In this document: positions 15,999-25,673 of the stretch, piece after piece
Position numbering within the stretch: the first letter of the stretch is position 1
How the letters are laid out: each line of letters opens with the position of its first letter
From: an uncultured Paracoccaceae bacterium
GTDB taxonomy: Bacteria; Pseudomonadota; Alphaproteobacteria; Rhodobacterales; Rhodobacteraceae
Direction of reading: 5' to 3'
DNA: 64,000 nucleotides
Assembly (NCBI GenBank): GCA_947497185.1
Contig: CANMFL010000001.1
Location: forward strand, 186,001 to 250,000
Position numbers and translations under genes: made by a program
The notes under the pieces: generated by a model
Databases searched by the model: none
What the model was told of the DNA's origin: nothing
Seen by the model: only the letters and a program-made list of their open reading frames with translations

Positions 15999-16891
15999 CA
16001 ACACAACCCCATGAAAAAACGCTGGAAATCCGGCAGCTAAACGCGACGTTGCCCAATGGGATGCGACTGCTACGCGATGTGTCGTTAACCCTGGAGCCGG
16101 GTGAAGTCCGTGCCCTTGTCGGTGAAAGTGGTGCTGGCAAATCAATGATTGGCCGCGCCGTTTTGGGCATTCTGCCAAGTGCGGTTGTGCATAGCAGCGG
16201 CGATATCCTACTCGAAGGTCAATCGCTGAACGCGTTGCGTCCCAAGACGCGCCGCAGCACCGTCGCCAAGATGTCGGCGCTGATCCCGCAAGACCCGCTG
16301 ACGGCGCTCAATCCCGTGCGTAAAATCGGGCCACAAATCACCGATCCATTGGTCCGCATCCATCGTTGGAGCCGCGACCGTGCGTTAAAGCGAGCGCTGG
16401 AATTGCTGGAACGGGTTCACATCCGCAATCCTGAACGGGTGATAAACAGCTACCCGCACGAATTATCCGGCGGGATGCGGCAACGCATTTTAATTGCGGC
16501 AGCATTTGCGCCCTCGCCCCGCTTGATCGTCGCGGACGAGCCGACAACTGCGCTCGATGTGACGGTGCAAAAGCAAATCTTGCAGCTGATCCGCGAGTTG
16601 CAACGCGAAACCGGCACGGCTGTTTTGTTCGTCACACATGACATGGGCGTGGTCGCCAAGATCAGCCAGAAAGTCACCGTTCTGTTTGCCGGACGTGTTC
16701 TAGAAGACGCGCCCACAGAGGCGATTTTCAACGACGCGACGCATCCGTATACGCGCGGATTGATCGCAGCTACGCCAACGCCAAACGCCACAGCAGAGCC
16801 GTTTCGCCCCGTGCCACAAGACCTGATTGCGCAGCTTCAGCGTGACACACAGGCAGAGGACATGCGATTTTACCAAGGGGGCCGCAAATGA
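15995..16891 (+). CDS. Peptide-type ABC transporter ATPase, DppD class
   Basis: 298 residues. Walker A GESGAGKS, Q-loop region ALIPQDPLTALNP, signature LSGGMRQR, Walker B LIVADEPTTALD and H-loop VTHDMGV are all intact. The C-terminal HPYTRGL segment is typical of DppD/OppD proteins, but the family's cysteine-rich iron-sulfur C-terminus is not evident. It pairs with the DppF-class ATPase, whose gene overlaps by 4 bases. Confidence 0.9.
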   Translation: MTTQPHEKTLEIRQLNATLPNGMRLLRDVSLTLEPGEVRALVGESGAGKSMIGRAVLGILPSAVVHSSGDILLEGQSLNALRPKTRRSTVAKMSALIPQDPLTALNPVRKIGPQITDPLVRIHRWSRDRALKRALELLERVHIRNPERVINSYPHELSGGMRQRILIAAAFAPSPRLIVADEPTTALDVTVQKQILQLIRELQRETGTAVLFVTHDMGVVAKISQKVTVLFAGRVLEDAPTEAIFNDATHPYTRGLIAATPTPNATAEPFRPVPQDLIAQLQRDTQAEDMRFYQGGRK

Positions 16892-17715
16892 CCTATTCAC
16901 CGACGCCTCCCAAACCGCCCCTGTTTTCGGTGCGCAATCTGCGTCTGTCGTTCCCCGATCACGCGCATAAACCGCTATTCGGTGCGGCACCGCGTATCGA
17001 AGTGCTGAAGGGTCTTGATCTAGACATTCCCGAAGGGCGCATCACCGGTATTGTCGGCGAAAGCGGCTCGGGTAAATCCACCTTTGGCCGCGTGCTTGTG
17101 CGGTTGCTTGAACCCGACACTGGAGAAGTGCTTTTCGACGGTCAGGACATCAGCACTTTGGACGAAAATGCGCTACGCCCCCTGCGTCGCAATCTGCAAA
17201 TGATCTTTCAAGACCCGATGTCATCGCTCAACCCGCGTCACAAAGTCTGGCGCATAATCGCCCAGCCGATGAAACGCTACAAATGCGGCGGCACCCGTGA
17301 AGACGCGGTGAACGCGTTGGAAAAGGTTGGCTTGCCTGCTGATTTCGCTGACCGCTATCCGCACGAATTGTCAGGTGGCCAGCGGCAGCGCGTCGGTATT
17401 GCCCGCGCGATTGCGCTGCAGCCACGCTTTATCTTGGCGGATGAAATCGTGTCCGGCCTTGATGTGTCGAGCCAAGCGCAGGTGCTGTCGCTGCTGCAAA
17501 ACCTTGCGCGGGAAATGGGTCTGACGATTGCCTTTATCAGCCACGATCTGTCGGTGATCCGGCATTTATGCGACGAAGTTATCGTTCTCAATCACGGTGA
17601 AATCGTCGATTGCGGGCCCGTCGAAGAAGTGTTTTCCAACCCTCAATCCGACATTACGAAATCTTTGCTCTCGGCCATTCCGCGCCCTGAGATTGATGAA
17701 AGCTGGTTTAACTAG
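16888..17715 (+). CDS. Peptide-type ABC transporter ATPase, DppF class
   Basis: 275 residues. Walker A GESGSGKST, IFQDPMSSLNPRH, signature LSGGQRQRV and H-loop ISHDLSV are canonical. Walker B reads FILADEIVSGLD, keeping the catalytic Glu but with Ile-Val in place of the usual Pro-Thr. It is last in the five-gene importer operon, followed by a strong terminator. Confidence 0.9.
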   Translation: MTYSPTPPKPPLFSVRNLRLSFPDHAHKPLFGAAPRIEVLKGLDLDIPEGRITGIVGESGSGKSTFGRVLVRLLEPDTGEVLFDGQDISTLDENALRPLRRNLQMIFQDPMSSLNPRHKVWRIIAQPMKRYKCGGTREDAVNALEKVGLPADFADRYPHELSGGQRQRVGIARAIALQPRFILADEIVSGLDVSSQAQVLSLLQNLAREMGLTIAFISHDLSVIRHLCDEVIVLNHGEIVDCGPVEEVFSNPQSDITKSLLSAIPRPEIDESWFN

Positions 17716-17747
17716 CTTTACGACACCACCACTCACGACTCACGAAA

Positions 17748-17780
17748 AAAGCGAGCCTTGCAGTTAGCAAGGCTCGCTTT
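17748..17780. terminator. Strong bidirectional terminator
   Basis: Perfect 13-bp stem AAAGCGAGCCTTG / CAAGGCTCGCTTT with a 7-base loop, flanked by an A-run on the left and ACTTTTT on the right. It separates the forward ABC operon (ends 17715) from the reverse PLP-enzyme operon (ends 17802). Confidence 0.93.
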
Positions 17781-17801
17781 ACTTTTTGCGATCCGCGACG
17801 A

Positions 17802-18938
17802 TTAACGCAGTATGTCTGCCAGTGCCGCCAAGGTGCGTTTCACACCATCAACGGTCGTGATCGGACCCGGTGACATGCGCAGCGTTTGGCCACGGCAATC
17901 CATATAAATCTGCTGCTCGCGCAATTTCTGCACAACCTCTGCGGCCACGATATGGTCCGGCAGCGACAGCATCAGGCTACCACCACGGCGATCAACCTCA
18001 CGTGGCGTGGCAAGCGTCAAACCAAGGGCTTCGAGCCCTTCCAGCAGCATCGCGCAAAGGTTTTGGTTGTGCGCAATAAAGGCGTCCGTGTCCTGCTTCA
18101 TCCGCCATTCAAGAGCCGGAAGGCTGGCAATCGCGGACAGCGTGGACGGCGTGCCGTTGTCAAAGCGCCGCGCATCAGGTGCAAACGCAAACTTGTCCAG
18201 ATCCCACGAGAACGGATTATCTTGCGAAAACCACCCGCGCAGGTCCGGCTCGCAAATCGGCATCAGCTTTTCGGCCACGTAAAGGATACCCGCACCCGGC
18301 GTGCCGCAGAGCCATTTCAGGCTTGTCGAGATCACAAAATCGACCTCTGGCGCGCTGACGTCATACGGCAAAAGCCCCGCGCCTTGCGTGATATCAACAC
18401 CGATCAAGCTGCCCATTTTGCGGCCATGTTCCACAAGTCGTGGCAAGTCGCTGCGGTGCGAAGTGGTCGAGCTGATCCATGTCAAAAGCGCCAGTGCGAC
18501 GTCTTCGTCCCATTCCGCAATCATGTCGTCTTCTTCGACCCAATGCGCACCTTGGCGCAGCGGCACAGTTTGCAGGGTAAAGCCGTAACGATCCGCCAAA
18601 CCTGTCAGCAGGAAATGAATGGAAGGGAAGCCATCCTCGGCGACGAGGACTTTTTTACCGACAAGCATCTCGCGTGGCAGCGATCCGATCAGTGTCATCA
18701 TCGCAGATGTGACGTTCTCGGCAGTGGTAAGCGTACCTTTAGGGGCGCAAATCAACTCAGCCCAAAGGTCGATGAACTTCTGACGTTTGGTTAAGATATC
18801 GTTCCACTGCCCGTCGTTATTCGCAGACCAGCTTGTTGCGAAGGACGTGAGCTCTTTCGCCAAATCCACTTCTTTATCAGGATAATGGCCGATGGAATGG
18901 TATAGTAGATAGGCGTCGCCACCGTTAAGTGCGGACAT
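17802..18938 (-). CDS. Kynureninase-like aminotransferase class V PLP enzyme
   Basis: 378 residues with the class V fold. Asp182 (GVDITQGAG) should contact the PLP ring nitrogen and Lys208 (STSLKWLCG) should form the Schiff base. The following GTPGAGILYV and GWFSQDNPFSWD resemble the substrate region of kynureninase (GG.GAP, GWWG...PF). Kynureninase is usually about 410 residues, so this is a shorter relative, possibly a lyase or aminotransferase on a different amino acid. It is third in a reverse operon after an amino-acid binding protein and a permease, implying that it acts on the imported amino acid (inference). Confidence 0.78.
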   Translation of the reverse strand: MSALNGGDAYLLYHSIGHYPDKEVDLAKELTSFATSWSANNDGQWNDILTKRQKFIDLWAELICAPKGTLTTAENVTSAMMTLIGSLPREMLVGKKVLVAEDGFPSIHFLLTGLADRYGFTLQTVPLRQGAHWVEEDDMIAEWDEDVALALLTWISSTTSHRSDLPRLVEHGRKMGSLIGVDITQGAGLLPYDVSAPEVDFVISTSLKWLCGTPGAGILYVAEKLMPICEPDLRGWFSQDNPFSWDLDKFAFAPDARRFDNGTPSTLSAIASLPALEWRMKQDTDAFIAHNQNLCAMLLEGLEALGLTLATPREVDRRGGSLMLSLPDHIVAAEVVQKLREQQIYMDCRGQTLRMSPGPITTVDGVKRTLAALADILR

Positions 18939-18980
18939 ATTCTTTCTCCGTAAAACTAGATGTAGAGGGGGCGCTGGACC

Positions 18981-19652
18981 TTAGCGGTAGCCGCGCCTGT
19001 AATGCTGTTCGAGCCAACTGGTGAACCGCACCATCGGCCAAAGGATCGCGATATAGATCAACGCGGCCAACAGCAGCGGTGTCGGGTTCGCGAACAACGC
19101 TTGCGCGTCGGTTGCTTGCTTCAACAAATCACCCATCGTCACAACGGACGCGAGCGACGTGTCCTTCATGATCGCCACGCAATACGATGCGAGCGGCGGG
19201 ATCATCATCCGCAAGGCTTGTGGCAAAATCACTTTGCGCATCATCGTAAAGAACGACAGGCCAAGCGCTTCGGAAGCTTCGAACTGGCCTTTTGGTACAG
19301 CTTCGATCCCTGCCCGCACAACTTCGGCCGTATAGGCCGCGAGCACCAGCGAGAGCGCAATTGTCGCGGCGAGGAATGGTGGGAACACAATCCCAGCAAA
19401 CGGCAGCGCGTAATAGACGAGGATCAGCACGACCAAAACTGGAATGGCCCGCATAATATCGACGAAAAGGATCGCAAGCAGCTGAAACGGTTTTGGCGCA
19501 TAAAGCCGCACAAGACACACCAGCACCCCTAGAATACCGCCACACACAGAAGCCGCACCGCCCAGAAGCAAGGTGTTTACAAGACCGCGCATCAAGATCG
19601 GGAAAGCCCGCTTCATGACATCGAGGTTGAAGAAAATTTCAAAGATTTCCAT
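18981..19652 (-). CDS. Polar amino-acid ABC transporter permease
   Basis: 223 residues, HisMQ/GlnP family. Five or so membrane helices; the conserved LFVDIMRAIPVLVVLILVYY precedes the EAA-like loop EASEALGLSFFTMMRKVILPQ. Only one permease gene is present, so the channel is probably a homodimer. It works with the binding protein at 19737 and the ATPase encoded divergently at 21413. Confidence 0.9.
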   Translation of the reverse strand: MEIFEIFFNLDVMKRAFPILMRGLVNTLLLGGAASVCGGILGVLVCLVRLYAPKPFQLLAILFVDIMRAIPVLVVLILVYYALPFAGIVFPPFLAATIALSLVLAAYTAEVVRAGIEAVPKGQFEASEALGLSFFTMMRKVILPQALRMMIPPLASYCVAIMKDTSLASVVTMGDLLKQATDAQALFANPTPLLLAALIYIAILWPMVRFTSWLEQHYRRGYR

Positions 19653-19736
19653 TTACTGCACGAATGCCTTTCCTGCTATCTTCGGATTAGTGTTGGTGGG
19701 GGCGAATACACCGCATCGCCCCCAGACCGTGTTGGA

Positions 19737-20546
19737 TCAGTTAGCCGATGTCGGGATCGGAAGTGGTGTCACGGTCAGACTGTCAGCCGCAGGTGCAACG
19801 CCGAACCATTTTTCGTAGATCGTCGCCATCGTGCCATCCGTTTTCATCTCGGTCAGCGCGTCGTTGAACGCTTCGAGTTTCTCGGAGTCCTTTGGCATCA
19901 TGATCGCAAAACGGTCGCCGGTTTCGACTTCGATCGCGACTTCAAGGTTGCTCAGCTGTGGCTGTGTGAAGGCGTAGCGCAGGCTCACAATGTCGTTCAC
20001 AGCGACGTCAATGCGGCCATTGCGCAGGTCTGTCAGCATGTTGGCGGTGCTGTCATAGCTGCCATAAGATGCATAACCGATTTCGTCTTCGCGCTCTTTC
20101 AGCCAACCTTCTGGGAAGGAAGTTGCGATTGACCCGACTTTGAGGCCATCCAGATCGTCAAGGCTGTCGATTTCAGACCCTTCCTTGGTGCCGAAGCCTA
20201 ATGCGCCTGAGAAGTAAGGCTGTGTGAACGATTGTGCTTCAAGCCGTTCATCGGTGATGGTCAGCGACGAAACAACTGCGTCGACACGGCGCGATGCGGT
20301 TGCAACGAAAAGTGCGCGGAAATCGAGGCCGCTGATTTCGAGGTCTGCATCAAGGCGGGACGCGATTTCGGTGATGATGTCGATTTCAAAGCCTTCAAAC
20401 TCGCCCGCTTCGTTTTTGAATTCCCAAGGCGGGTTTGCGGGGTAAGAGCCGATTTTCAATGTCTCTTGCGCGCTCGCGCTCAAGCCTGAGAAAACAGTCA
20501 TGATTGCAGCGGTAAAGCCGATGAGGTGGCGTGTTTTAAATGTCAT
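19737..20546 (-). CDS. Amino-acid ABC transporter substrate-binding protein (family 3)
   Basis: 269 residues from the ATG at 20546; the longer frame to 20636 runs into the promoter region. Signal peptide about 28 residues ending SASAQ. Family 3 features include IGSYPANPPWEF, GFEIDIITEIA, SLTITDERLEAQSFTQPY and an IYEKWFG C-terminus. It binds an amino acid in the periplasm and delivers it to the permease encoded next. It is first in the reverse operon and divergent from the GntR gene. Confidence 0.9.
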   Translation of the reverse strand: MTFKTRHLIGFTAAIMTVFSGLSASAQETLKIGSYPANPPWEFKNEAGEFEGFEIDIITEIASRLDADLEISGLDFRALFVATASRRVDAVVSSLTITDERLEAQSFTQPYFSGALGFGTKEGSEIDSLDDLDGLKVGSIATSFPEGWLKEREDEIGYASYGSYDSTANMLTDLRNGRIDVAVNDIVSLRYAFTQPQLSNLEVAIEVETGDRFAIMMPKDSEKLEAFNDALTEMKTDGTMATIYEKWFGVAPAADSLTVTPLPIPTSAN

Positions 20547-20724
20547 GGGTCGTTCCCTGTTGATGGGTTGGCGGCGCGATTTGAGGTTTTGCGCTCTCCA
20601 TGATGATACGCATGTTGCGTATACGATTTCAAACATTTTATTTAAGGTTAAAGCTTTTTACTAGATATTTCTGCGGAAACGATTAATATAACAGCATAAA
20701 CAGTATACGAATTTAAGGTCATTC

Positions 20725-21390
20725 ATGCCCAATCAGCCGAAACGCCATATCAAAGACGTCATATATGATGAATACTTGGGCCGCATTCAGCGCGGAGAGT
20801 TGACGCATGAAGACCGACTCGTCGACACCACTGTCGCCGCCGAATTCAACGTCTCTCGGATGCCCGTGCGCGACGCCTTTATGCGGCTCGCCCATGAAGG
20901 GTATCTTGCCAGCTCCACGCGCGGCTTCACCCTGCCCGAGTTGACGCATCGCCAAATCCTAGAGATTTTCGAATTGCGCAGATTGCTGGAACCCCGCGCG
21001 GCGGCGCTTGCGGCTTATGCATTGACAGATGAAGACCTTGCAAGCTTGGAACACGCCGTTGATCTGTCAGAAAGCACCATCGCGTCCGGTGACATTGCAT
21101 TACTATTTAATGCCTCGGAAATGATCCGCCGCACGTGGTTGTCAGCCGTTCCCAACATCGAACTTCGCGACACCATCCTGCGATATATGGCGCAAATTCA
21201 AGCAGTTCGCATGGCGACCCTGCATGACACCGCCTCGCAACGCACGCTTGTCAGTCTTCATCGTCAAATGCTGACCGTGTTCAGCAGCCGCAAAGGCGTT
21301 GACGTCGAATTGCTGATCCTGCGCTTCGTACTTGCTGGCGAAGAAAGCTACCTACGCGCCCACAACACACGCGCCGAAACCGCCCCTTAA
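20725..21390 (+). CDS. GntR-family regulator, FadR/FCD subgroup
   Basis: 221 residues. The N-terminal winged helix (about 10-75) shows [30 protein letters not shown]; the C-terminal all-helical FCD domain begins [19 protein letters not shown] domains bind carboxylates or amino acids, often with a metal. It sits between the divergent binding-protein operon and its own downstream ATPase gene, so it probably controls both promoters in the roughly 180-base gap, in response to the transported amino acid (inference). Confidence 0.9.
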   Translation: MPNQPKRHIKDVIYDEYLGRIQRGELTHEDRLVDTTVAAEFNVSRMPVRDAFMRLAHEGYLASSTRGFTLPELTHRQILEIFELRRLLEPRAAALAAYALTDEDLASLEHAVDLSESTIASGDIALLFNASEMIRRTWLSAVPNIELRDTILRYMAQIQAVRMATLHDTASQRTLVSLHRQMLTVFSSRKGVDVELLILRFVLAGEESYLRAHNTRAETAP

Positions 21391-21412
21391 CCTCCCCGTA
21401 AAGGCCCCGCCC

Positions 21413-22180
21413 ATGACCAAACAAACGACACATATCACCAGCGACGACGCGGCGATCCGCATCACGAACCTTAACAAATGGTACGGCGACTTTCACGTCC
21501 TGAAAGACGTCAACTTGACCGTCAAACAAGGCGAACGGATCGTGATCGCAGGCCCATCCGGGTCAGGCAAATCAACACTGATCCGCTGCATTAACCGTCT
21601 TGAGGTTCATCAAAAGGGCGAGATTTTCGTGGACGGGATCGAGCTTACGTCGGATGTAAAGAATATCAGCAAAATTAGGTCAGAAGTTGGCATGTGCTTT
21701 CAAAGCTTCAACCTTTTTCCGCATCTGACCATTCTTGAGAACTGCACACTCGCGCCAATGTCGGTTCGTGGCCTATCACAAACCGAAGCCGAAGAGGTCG
21801 CCATGCACTTTCTTGAAAAGGTGCGGATCAGCGATCAGGCGACCAAACATCCCGGACAGCTATCGGGCGGCCAACAACAGCGCGTTGCAATTGCGCGAGC
21901 CCTGTGCATGAAACCCCGCGCGATGCTGTTTGATGAACCGACATCCGCGCTTGATCCAGAAACGATCAAAGAAGTCCTCGACACGATGATCACGCTCGCC
22001 GAAGACGGCATGACGATGGTTTGTGTGACACACGAAATGGGCTTTGCCCGCCAAGTGGCCGACCGCGTGATCTTTATGGATAAGGGCTCGATTGTTGAAG
22101 AAAACACGCCAGACGAGTTCTTTGACAACCCGCAACACGAGCGGACACAACTATTCCTGAGCCAGATTTTCGGACACTAG
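21413..22180 (+). CDS. Polar amino-acid ABC transporter ATPase
   Basis: 255 residues from ATG 21413; the longer frame overlaps the GntR gene. Walker [10 protein letters not shown], signature [15 protein letters not shown], Walker [14 protein letters not shown] and H-loop VTHEMGF are all canonical GlnQ/HisP features. It is 22 bases after the GntR gene, forming a two-gene forward transcript, and completes the importer whose other parts lie on the reverse strand. Confidence 0.92.
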   Translation: MTKQTTHITSDDAAIRITNLNKWYGDFHVLKDVNLTVKQGERIVIAGPSGSGKSTLIRCINRLEVHQKGEIFVDGIELTSDVKNISKIRSEVGMCFQSFNLFPHLTILENCTLAPMSVRGLSQTEAEEVAMHFLEKVRISDQATKHPGQLSGGQQQRVAIARALCMKPRAMLFDEPTSALDPETIKEVLDTMITLAEDGMTMVCVTHEMGFARQVADRVIFMDKGSIVEENTPDEFFDNPQHERTQLFLSQIFGH

Positions 22181-22407
22181 AATCTAAAGCAACTGCGGCG
22201 GGCATTCTAGCTTGCCGCGCTTGCGCCCTCCTCGCATATCTTCCCCGTTGCTAGGACCGGAATGTCAGGCTGCCCACCGCATCGCGGCCTCACATTATAT
22301 TCTGCGCCCAAACGCCCGTGCCATCTGCCAAGTGTTTCCGATATGAATATTGTTAATCTCAACAATATGTGAAAATAAAAACCGATTGAGGTCTGGGGGA
22401 GGTATCG

Positions 22408-23010
22408 ATGCAGGCTATAGCTACGATAGTGCTTATTATCAGCACTTTGAACACGGTGATCGGGCGCGTTATGTCCTGGATTGCCCTTGGCATCGTGATT
22501 GCCTGCTTTACCGTTGTGGTACAGCGCTATCTTTTCGGGGTCAGTTATTTGTGGCTGCGCGATCTTTATATCTGGTTGAACGGCGCGATGTTTACCGGTG
22601 TTGCAGGCTACGCACTCGCACGCGGCGATCATGTCCGCGTTGATATTTTCTACCGCCCCGCGAGCATTCGTCGCAAAGCGATGATCGATCTGTTCGGCGT
22701 GGTGGTTTTCCTCGTACCATTTATGGTCATTGTCGCGGTTTACTCTTGGCCGTTCGTCACGCGGTCGTGGTCCTACTGGGAAGGATCATCAAATGTTGGC
22801 GGCATGCCGGGGCTCTATGTCTTGAAATCCTTTATCATCGTGTTTGCCGTACTCGTCCTGTTGCAAGGGGTCGCAATGGCCCTACGCGCGGTACTGGTGT
22901 TGGCTGATCGCGAACATCTGCTGCCCGAACACCTGCGCTATCCGGCGAATGTTGATGTCGCTGTACACACCGCTTCCCCTAACAAAAACGATCACGAAGG
23001 AACGCTGTGA
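22408..23010 (+). CDS. TRAP transporter small membrane subunit (DctQ)
   Basis: 200 residues with four hydrophobic helices and the DctQ pattern WLRDLYIWLNGAMFTGVAGYAL.RGDHVRVDIFY. TRAP small subunits pair with DctM to import carboxylates with sodium or protons. The stop codon overlaps the DctM start (ATGA). The binding-protein gene is not upstream but convergent at 24469. Confidence 0.88.
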   Translation: MQAIATIVLIISTLNTVIGRVMSWIALGIVIACFTVVVQRYLFGVSYLWLRDLYIWLNGAMFTGVAGYALARGDHVRVDIFYRPASIRRKAMIDLFGVVVFLVPFMVIVAVYSWPFVTRSWSYWEGSSNVGGMPGLYVLKSFIIVFAVLVLLQGVAMALRAVLVLADREHLLPEHLRYPANVDVAVHTASPNKNDHEGTL

Positions 23011-24392
23011 TGGATCCTGTTCTGCTTGGTGAGCTGCTCGCCAGTCTCATGTTCTTTGGCATCATCGGATTCCTGATGCTGGGCTTTCCGGTGGCATTCT
23101 CGCTTGCCGGTGTATCGCTTTTGTTTGGTCTCTTGGGTTGGTCGCTTGGTGTTTTTGATCCGTCGAACTTTGGGAGTTTGCCTAACCGTTACATCGGATT
23201 TATGTCGAACGAAGTGCTGGTGGCCGTGCCGCTGTTCATCTTTATGGGCGTGATGCTAGAGAAATCGGGCATCGCTGAACAACTGCTGCTGACGATGTCC
23301 AAATTGTTCGGCAATCTGCGCGGCGGCCTTGGCCTGTCGGTGGTTCTGGTGGGCGCGATGCTTGCCGCGTCAACGGGTGTGGTTGGTGCCACGGTTGTAA
23401 CGATGGGTCTCATTTCACTGCCTGCAATGCTACGCGCAGGCTATGACCCCAAGCTCGCCACAGGCGTCATCTGCGCATCCGGCACCTTGGGCCAGATCAT
23501 CCCGCCCTCGACTGTTCTGATCTTCATGGGCGACATGTTGTCCGGCATTAACGCGCAAGTGCAGATGGAAAAGGGTAACTTTGCCCCCGTTCCGGTGTCT
23601 GTCGGCGATCTATTTGCGGGCGCATTGTTGCCCGGTGTGCTGCTTGTCAGTCTGTATGCTGGTTACGTTATCTTCAAAGCGATCACCGATCCGGCAAGCT
23701 GCCCTGCGACGCCAGTGCCACCCGAAGAACGCAGCGGTCTGCTGCGCGAAGTCATCGTAGCCTTGATCCCGCCGCTGTTGCTGATCCTTGCCGTTCTGGG
23801 GTCCATCCTTGGCGGTATCGCCACCCCGACAGAGGCCGCATCCGTGGGCGCTGTTGGTGCGATGCTTCTCGCGTTGTTGCGGTGGCGCATGTCCTTCGCG
23901 ATCCTGACCCAAACGGTGGTGGCGACGGCGACGATCACGTCGATGGTGTTCATCATCCTGTTCGGCGCGAGCGTGTTCTCGATCGTGTTCCGTCTGATGG
24001 GTGGCGACAATCTGGTGCACTCCGTTCTGACCGGCCTGCCCGGTGGTGCGATGACGGCGATGATCGTGGTTATGCTTATCATGTTCGTGCTCGGCTTTAT
24101 CCTCGACACGTTTGAAATCATCTTCATCGTGATCCCGATCACGGCGCCTGTTCTGCTTGCGCTGGATATCGACCCGATCTGGCTTGGTGTGATGGTGGGT
24201 GTGAACTTGCAGACGTCGTTCCTGACGCCACCTTTCGGGTTCGCGCTATTCTATCTGCGCGGCGTCGCCCCAGACAGCCTGCCGACAAGTGCGATCTATC
24301 GCGGCATCATTCCGTTTGTGATCTTGCAGCTGATCGCGATTTCGTTGCTGTTCGCATTCCCGCAAATCGCTTTGTGGTTGCCACGCGGATAA
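23010..24392 (+). CDS. TRAP transporter large membrane subunit (DctM)
   Basis: 460 residues from the ATG at 23010 (a GTG precedes it by 3 bases). About 12 membrane helices, with the DctM landmarks MGVMLEKSGIAEQLL, GATVVTMGLISLPAML, GTLGQIIPPST and PTEAASVGAVGA. This is the ion-coupled transport subunit. It overlaps the small subunit by 1 base and ends shortly before a bidirectional terminator. Confidence 0.92.
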   Translation: MDPVLLGELLASLMFFGIIGFLMLGFPVAFSLAGVSLLFGLLGWSLGVFDPSNFGSLPNRYIGFMSNEVLVAVPLFIFMGVMLEKSGIAEQLLLTMSKLFGNLRGGLGLSVVLVGAMLAASTGVVGATVVTMGLISLPAMLRAGYDPKLATGVICASGTLGQIIPPSTVLIFMGDMLSGINAQVQMEKGNFAPVPVSVGDLFAGALLPGVLLVSLYAGYVIFKAITDPASCPATPVPPEERSGLLREVIVALIPPLLLILAVLGSILGGIATPTEAASVGAVGAMLLALLRWRMSFAILTQTVVATATITSMVFIILFGASVFSIVFRLMGGDNLVHSVLTGLPGGAMTAMIVVMLIMFVLGFILDTFEIIFIVIPITAPVLLALDIDPIWLGVMVGVNLQTSFLTPPFGFALFYLRGVAPDSLPTSAIYRGIIPFVILQLIAISLLFAFPQIALWLPRG

Positions 24393-24418
24393 GCATCACA
24401 TCCCAAACGACGAACAAA

Positions 24419-24450
24419 AAAGGGGCGGCCAATTCATTGGCCGCCCCTTT
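24419..24450. terminator. Bidirectional intrinsic terminator
   Basis: Stem AAAGGGGCGGCCAAT / ATTGGCCGCCCCTTT, a perfect 15-bp match, preceded by a further A-run. It sits between the convergent dctM and binding-protein genes. Confidence 0.93.
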
Positions 24451-24468
24451 CGACATCCAGAGACTGGA

Positions 24469-25557
24469 TTAGATGGTAAAGTACTTGCGACGTGCTTCAA
24501 CAAATGCACCATCGGTGCCTTCTGTACGTACACGCATGATGTTGAGCGCTTCGATAAAGCTCTCGGCGGTACGCTGTGTCAGTGTATCGCTCGACTCGCG
24601 CAGGCCAGTCAGAACTTCTTTCGCAGCTTCAGCACCCGCCTGAATGATCTCTTCAGGGAACTGACGGACGTTTACACCGTGATCTTCGACAAGCGTTTTC
24701 AACGCGCGTGGATCATTGGCCGCAAAGTCGGACGCAACCTGATCGTATTCCGCCTGTGACACATCGCGGATCAATGCCTGAAGGTCTTCTGGCAGTGCCT
24801 GATACTTGGCTTTGTCCACGACCAACTCTGTTGCCAGACCCGGCTCAACGAAGGATGGGAAGTAGTAGTTTTTAGCAACCTGATGGAAACCAAGTGCAAG
24901 GTCGTTGTATGGCCCCACAAATTCCGCGGCATCAAGCGTACCGGATTGCAGCGCTTGGAAAATCTCGCCAGCCGCCATGTTCGTTACACTTGCGCCAAGC
25001 TTTTCCCAAACTTGACCACCCAGACCAGGTGTACGGAAGCGCAAGCCCTGCACGTCATCCACACCCGTCAGCTCATTGCGGAACCAACCGCCAGCTTGTG
25101 TGCCCGTATCACCGGACAAGAAACCCTGAACACCGAACTGGTCATAGATTTCGTCCCACAGCTGTTGGCCGCCCATGTGGCGTACCCAGCCTGTCAATTC
25201 ACGTGATGTCATGCCGAATGGCACACCCGTGAAGAACGACAGCGCTGTGGATTTGTTCTGCCAATAATAAGCAGCACCGTGGCTCATTTCAGCGGAGCCG
25301 TCGATCACAGCGTCAAGCGACTGCAATGGCGGAACGAGTTCACCAGCGGAATAAACTTGAATAGTCAGGCGACCGCCTGATGCTGCCGTGATCCGGTCGG
25401 CCAGACGCTGTGCGCCGACACCCAGACCCGGGAAATTCTTTGGCCATGTTGTTACCATGCGCCATGTAATGTTGCCCTGTGCCACGGCTGGCGCGGCAAG
25501 CGCGGCCACCCCTGTACCTGCCAGTGCTGATCGAGTAATAAATTTACGTCTGTCCAT
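24469..25557 (-). CDS. TRAP transporter substrate-binding protein, TakP-like
   Basis: 362 residues. A signal with DRRKFIT resembles a Tat signal, cleaving after AVAQ. The body resembles the TakP (2-oxoacid-binding) branch of DctP: QVYSAGELVPPLQSLDAV, GGWFRNEL, VQGLRFRTPGLGGQVWEKLG, DAAEFVGPYNDL. TakP from Rhodobacter binds pyruvate and related 2-oxoacids with sodium. It is convergent with the dctQM genes, an uncommon order, but no other binding gene is near, so the three form one importer (inference). Confidence 0.87.
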   Translation of the reverse strand: MDRRKFITRSALAGTGVAALAAPAVAQGNITWRMVTTWPKNFPGLGVGAQRLADRITAASGGRLTIQVYSAGELVPPLQSLDAVIDGSAEMSHGAAYYWQNKSTALSFFTGVPFGMTSRELTGWVRHMGGQQLWDEIYDQFGVQGFLSGDTGTQAGGWFRNELTGVDDVQGLRFRTPGLGGQVWEKLGASVTNMAAGEIFQALQSGTLDAAEFVGPYNDLALGFHQVAKNYYFPSFVEPGLATELVVDKAKYQALPEDLQALIRDVSQAEYDQVASDFAANDPRALKTLVEDHGVNVRQFPEEIIQAGAEAAKEVLTGLRESSDTLTQRTAESFIEALNIMRVRTEGTDGAFVEARRKYFTI

Positions 25558-25673
25558 GTGTCGCCTCCTCGCGATTTATCTGTCTGTAGGTATAATTTAC
25601 CTCCCAGGATAGAGCCCGCAACAAACCTGCAAAGCATTCAAAAGTCCAGACAGTTTGGCGGTGTTTAGCGGCC

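Noticed and set aside
17886..18794. Forward 302-residue frame antisense to the kynureninase-like gene
   Set aside because: It lies wholly within a gene with PLP lysine and family motifs and its translation is Arg/Gln-rich and motif-free.
22207..22632. Reverse 141-residue frame overlapping the start of dctQ
   Set aside because: Shadow frame across an AT-rich leader and the first part of a clear TRAP subunit gene; no support for translation.
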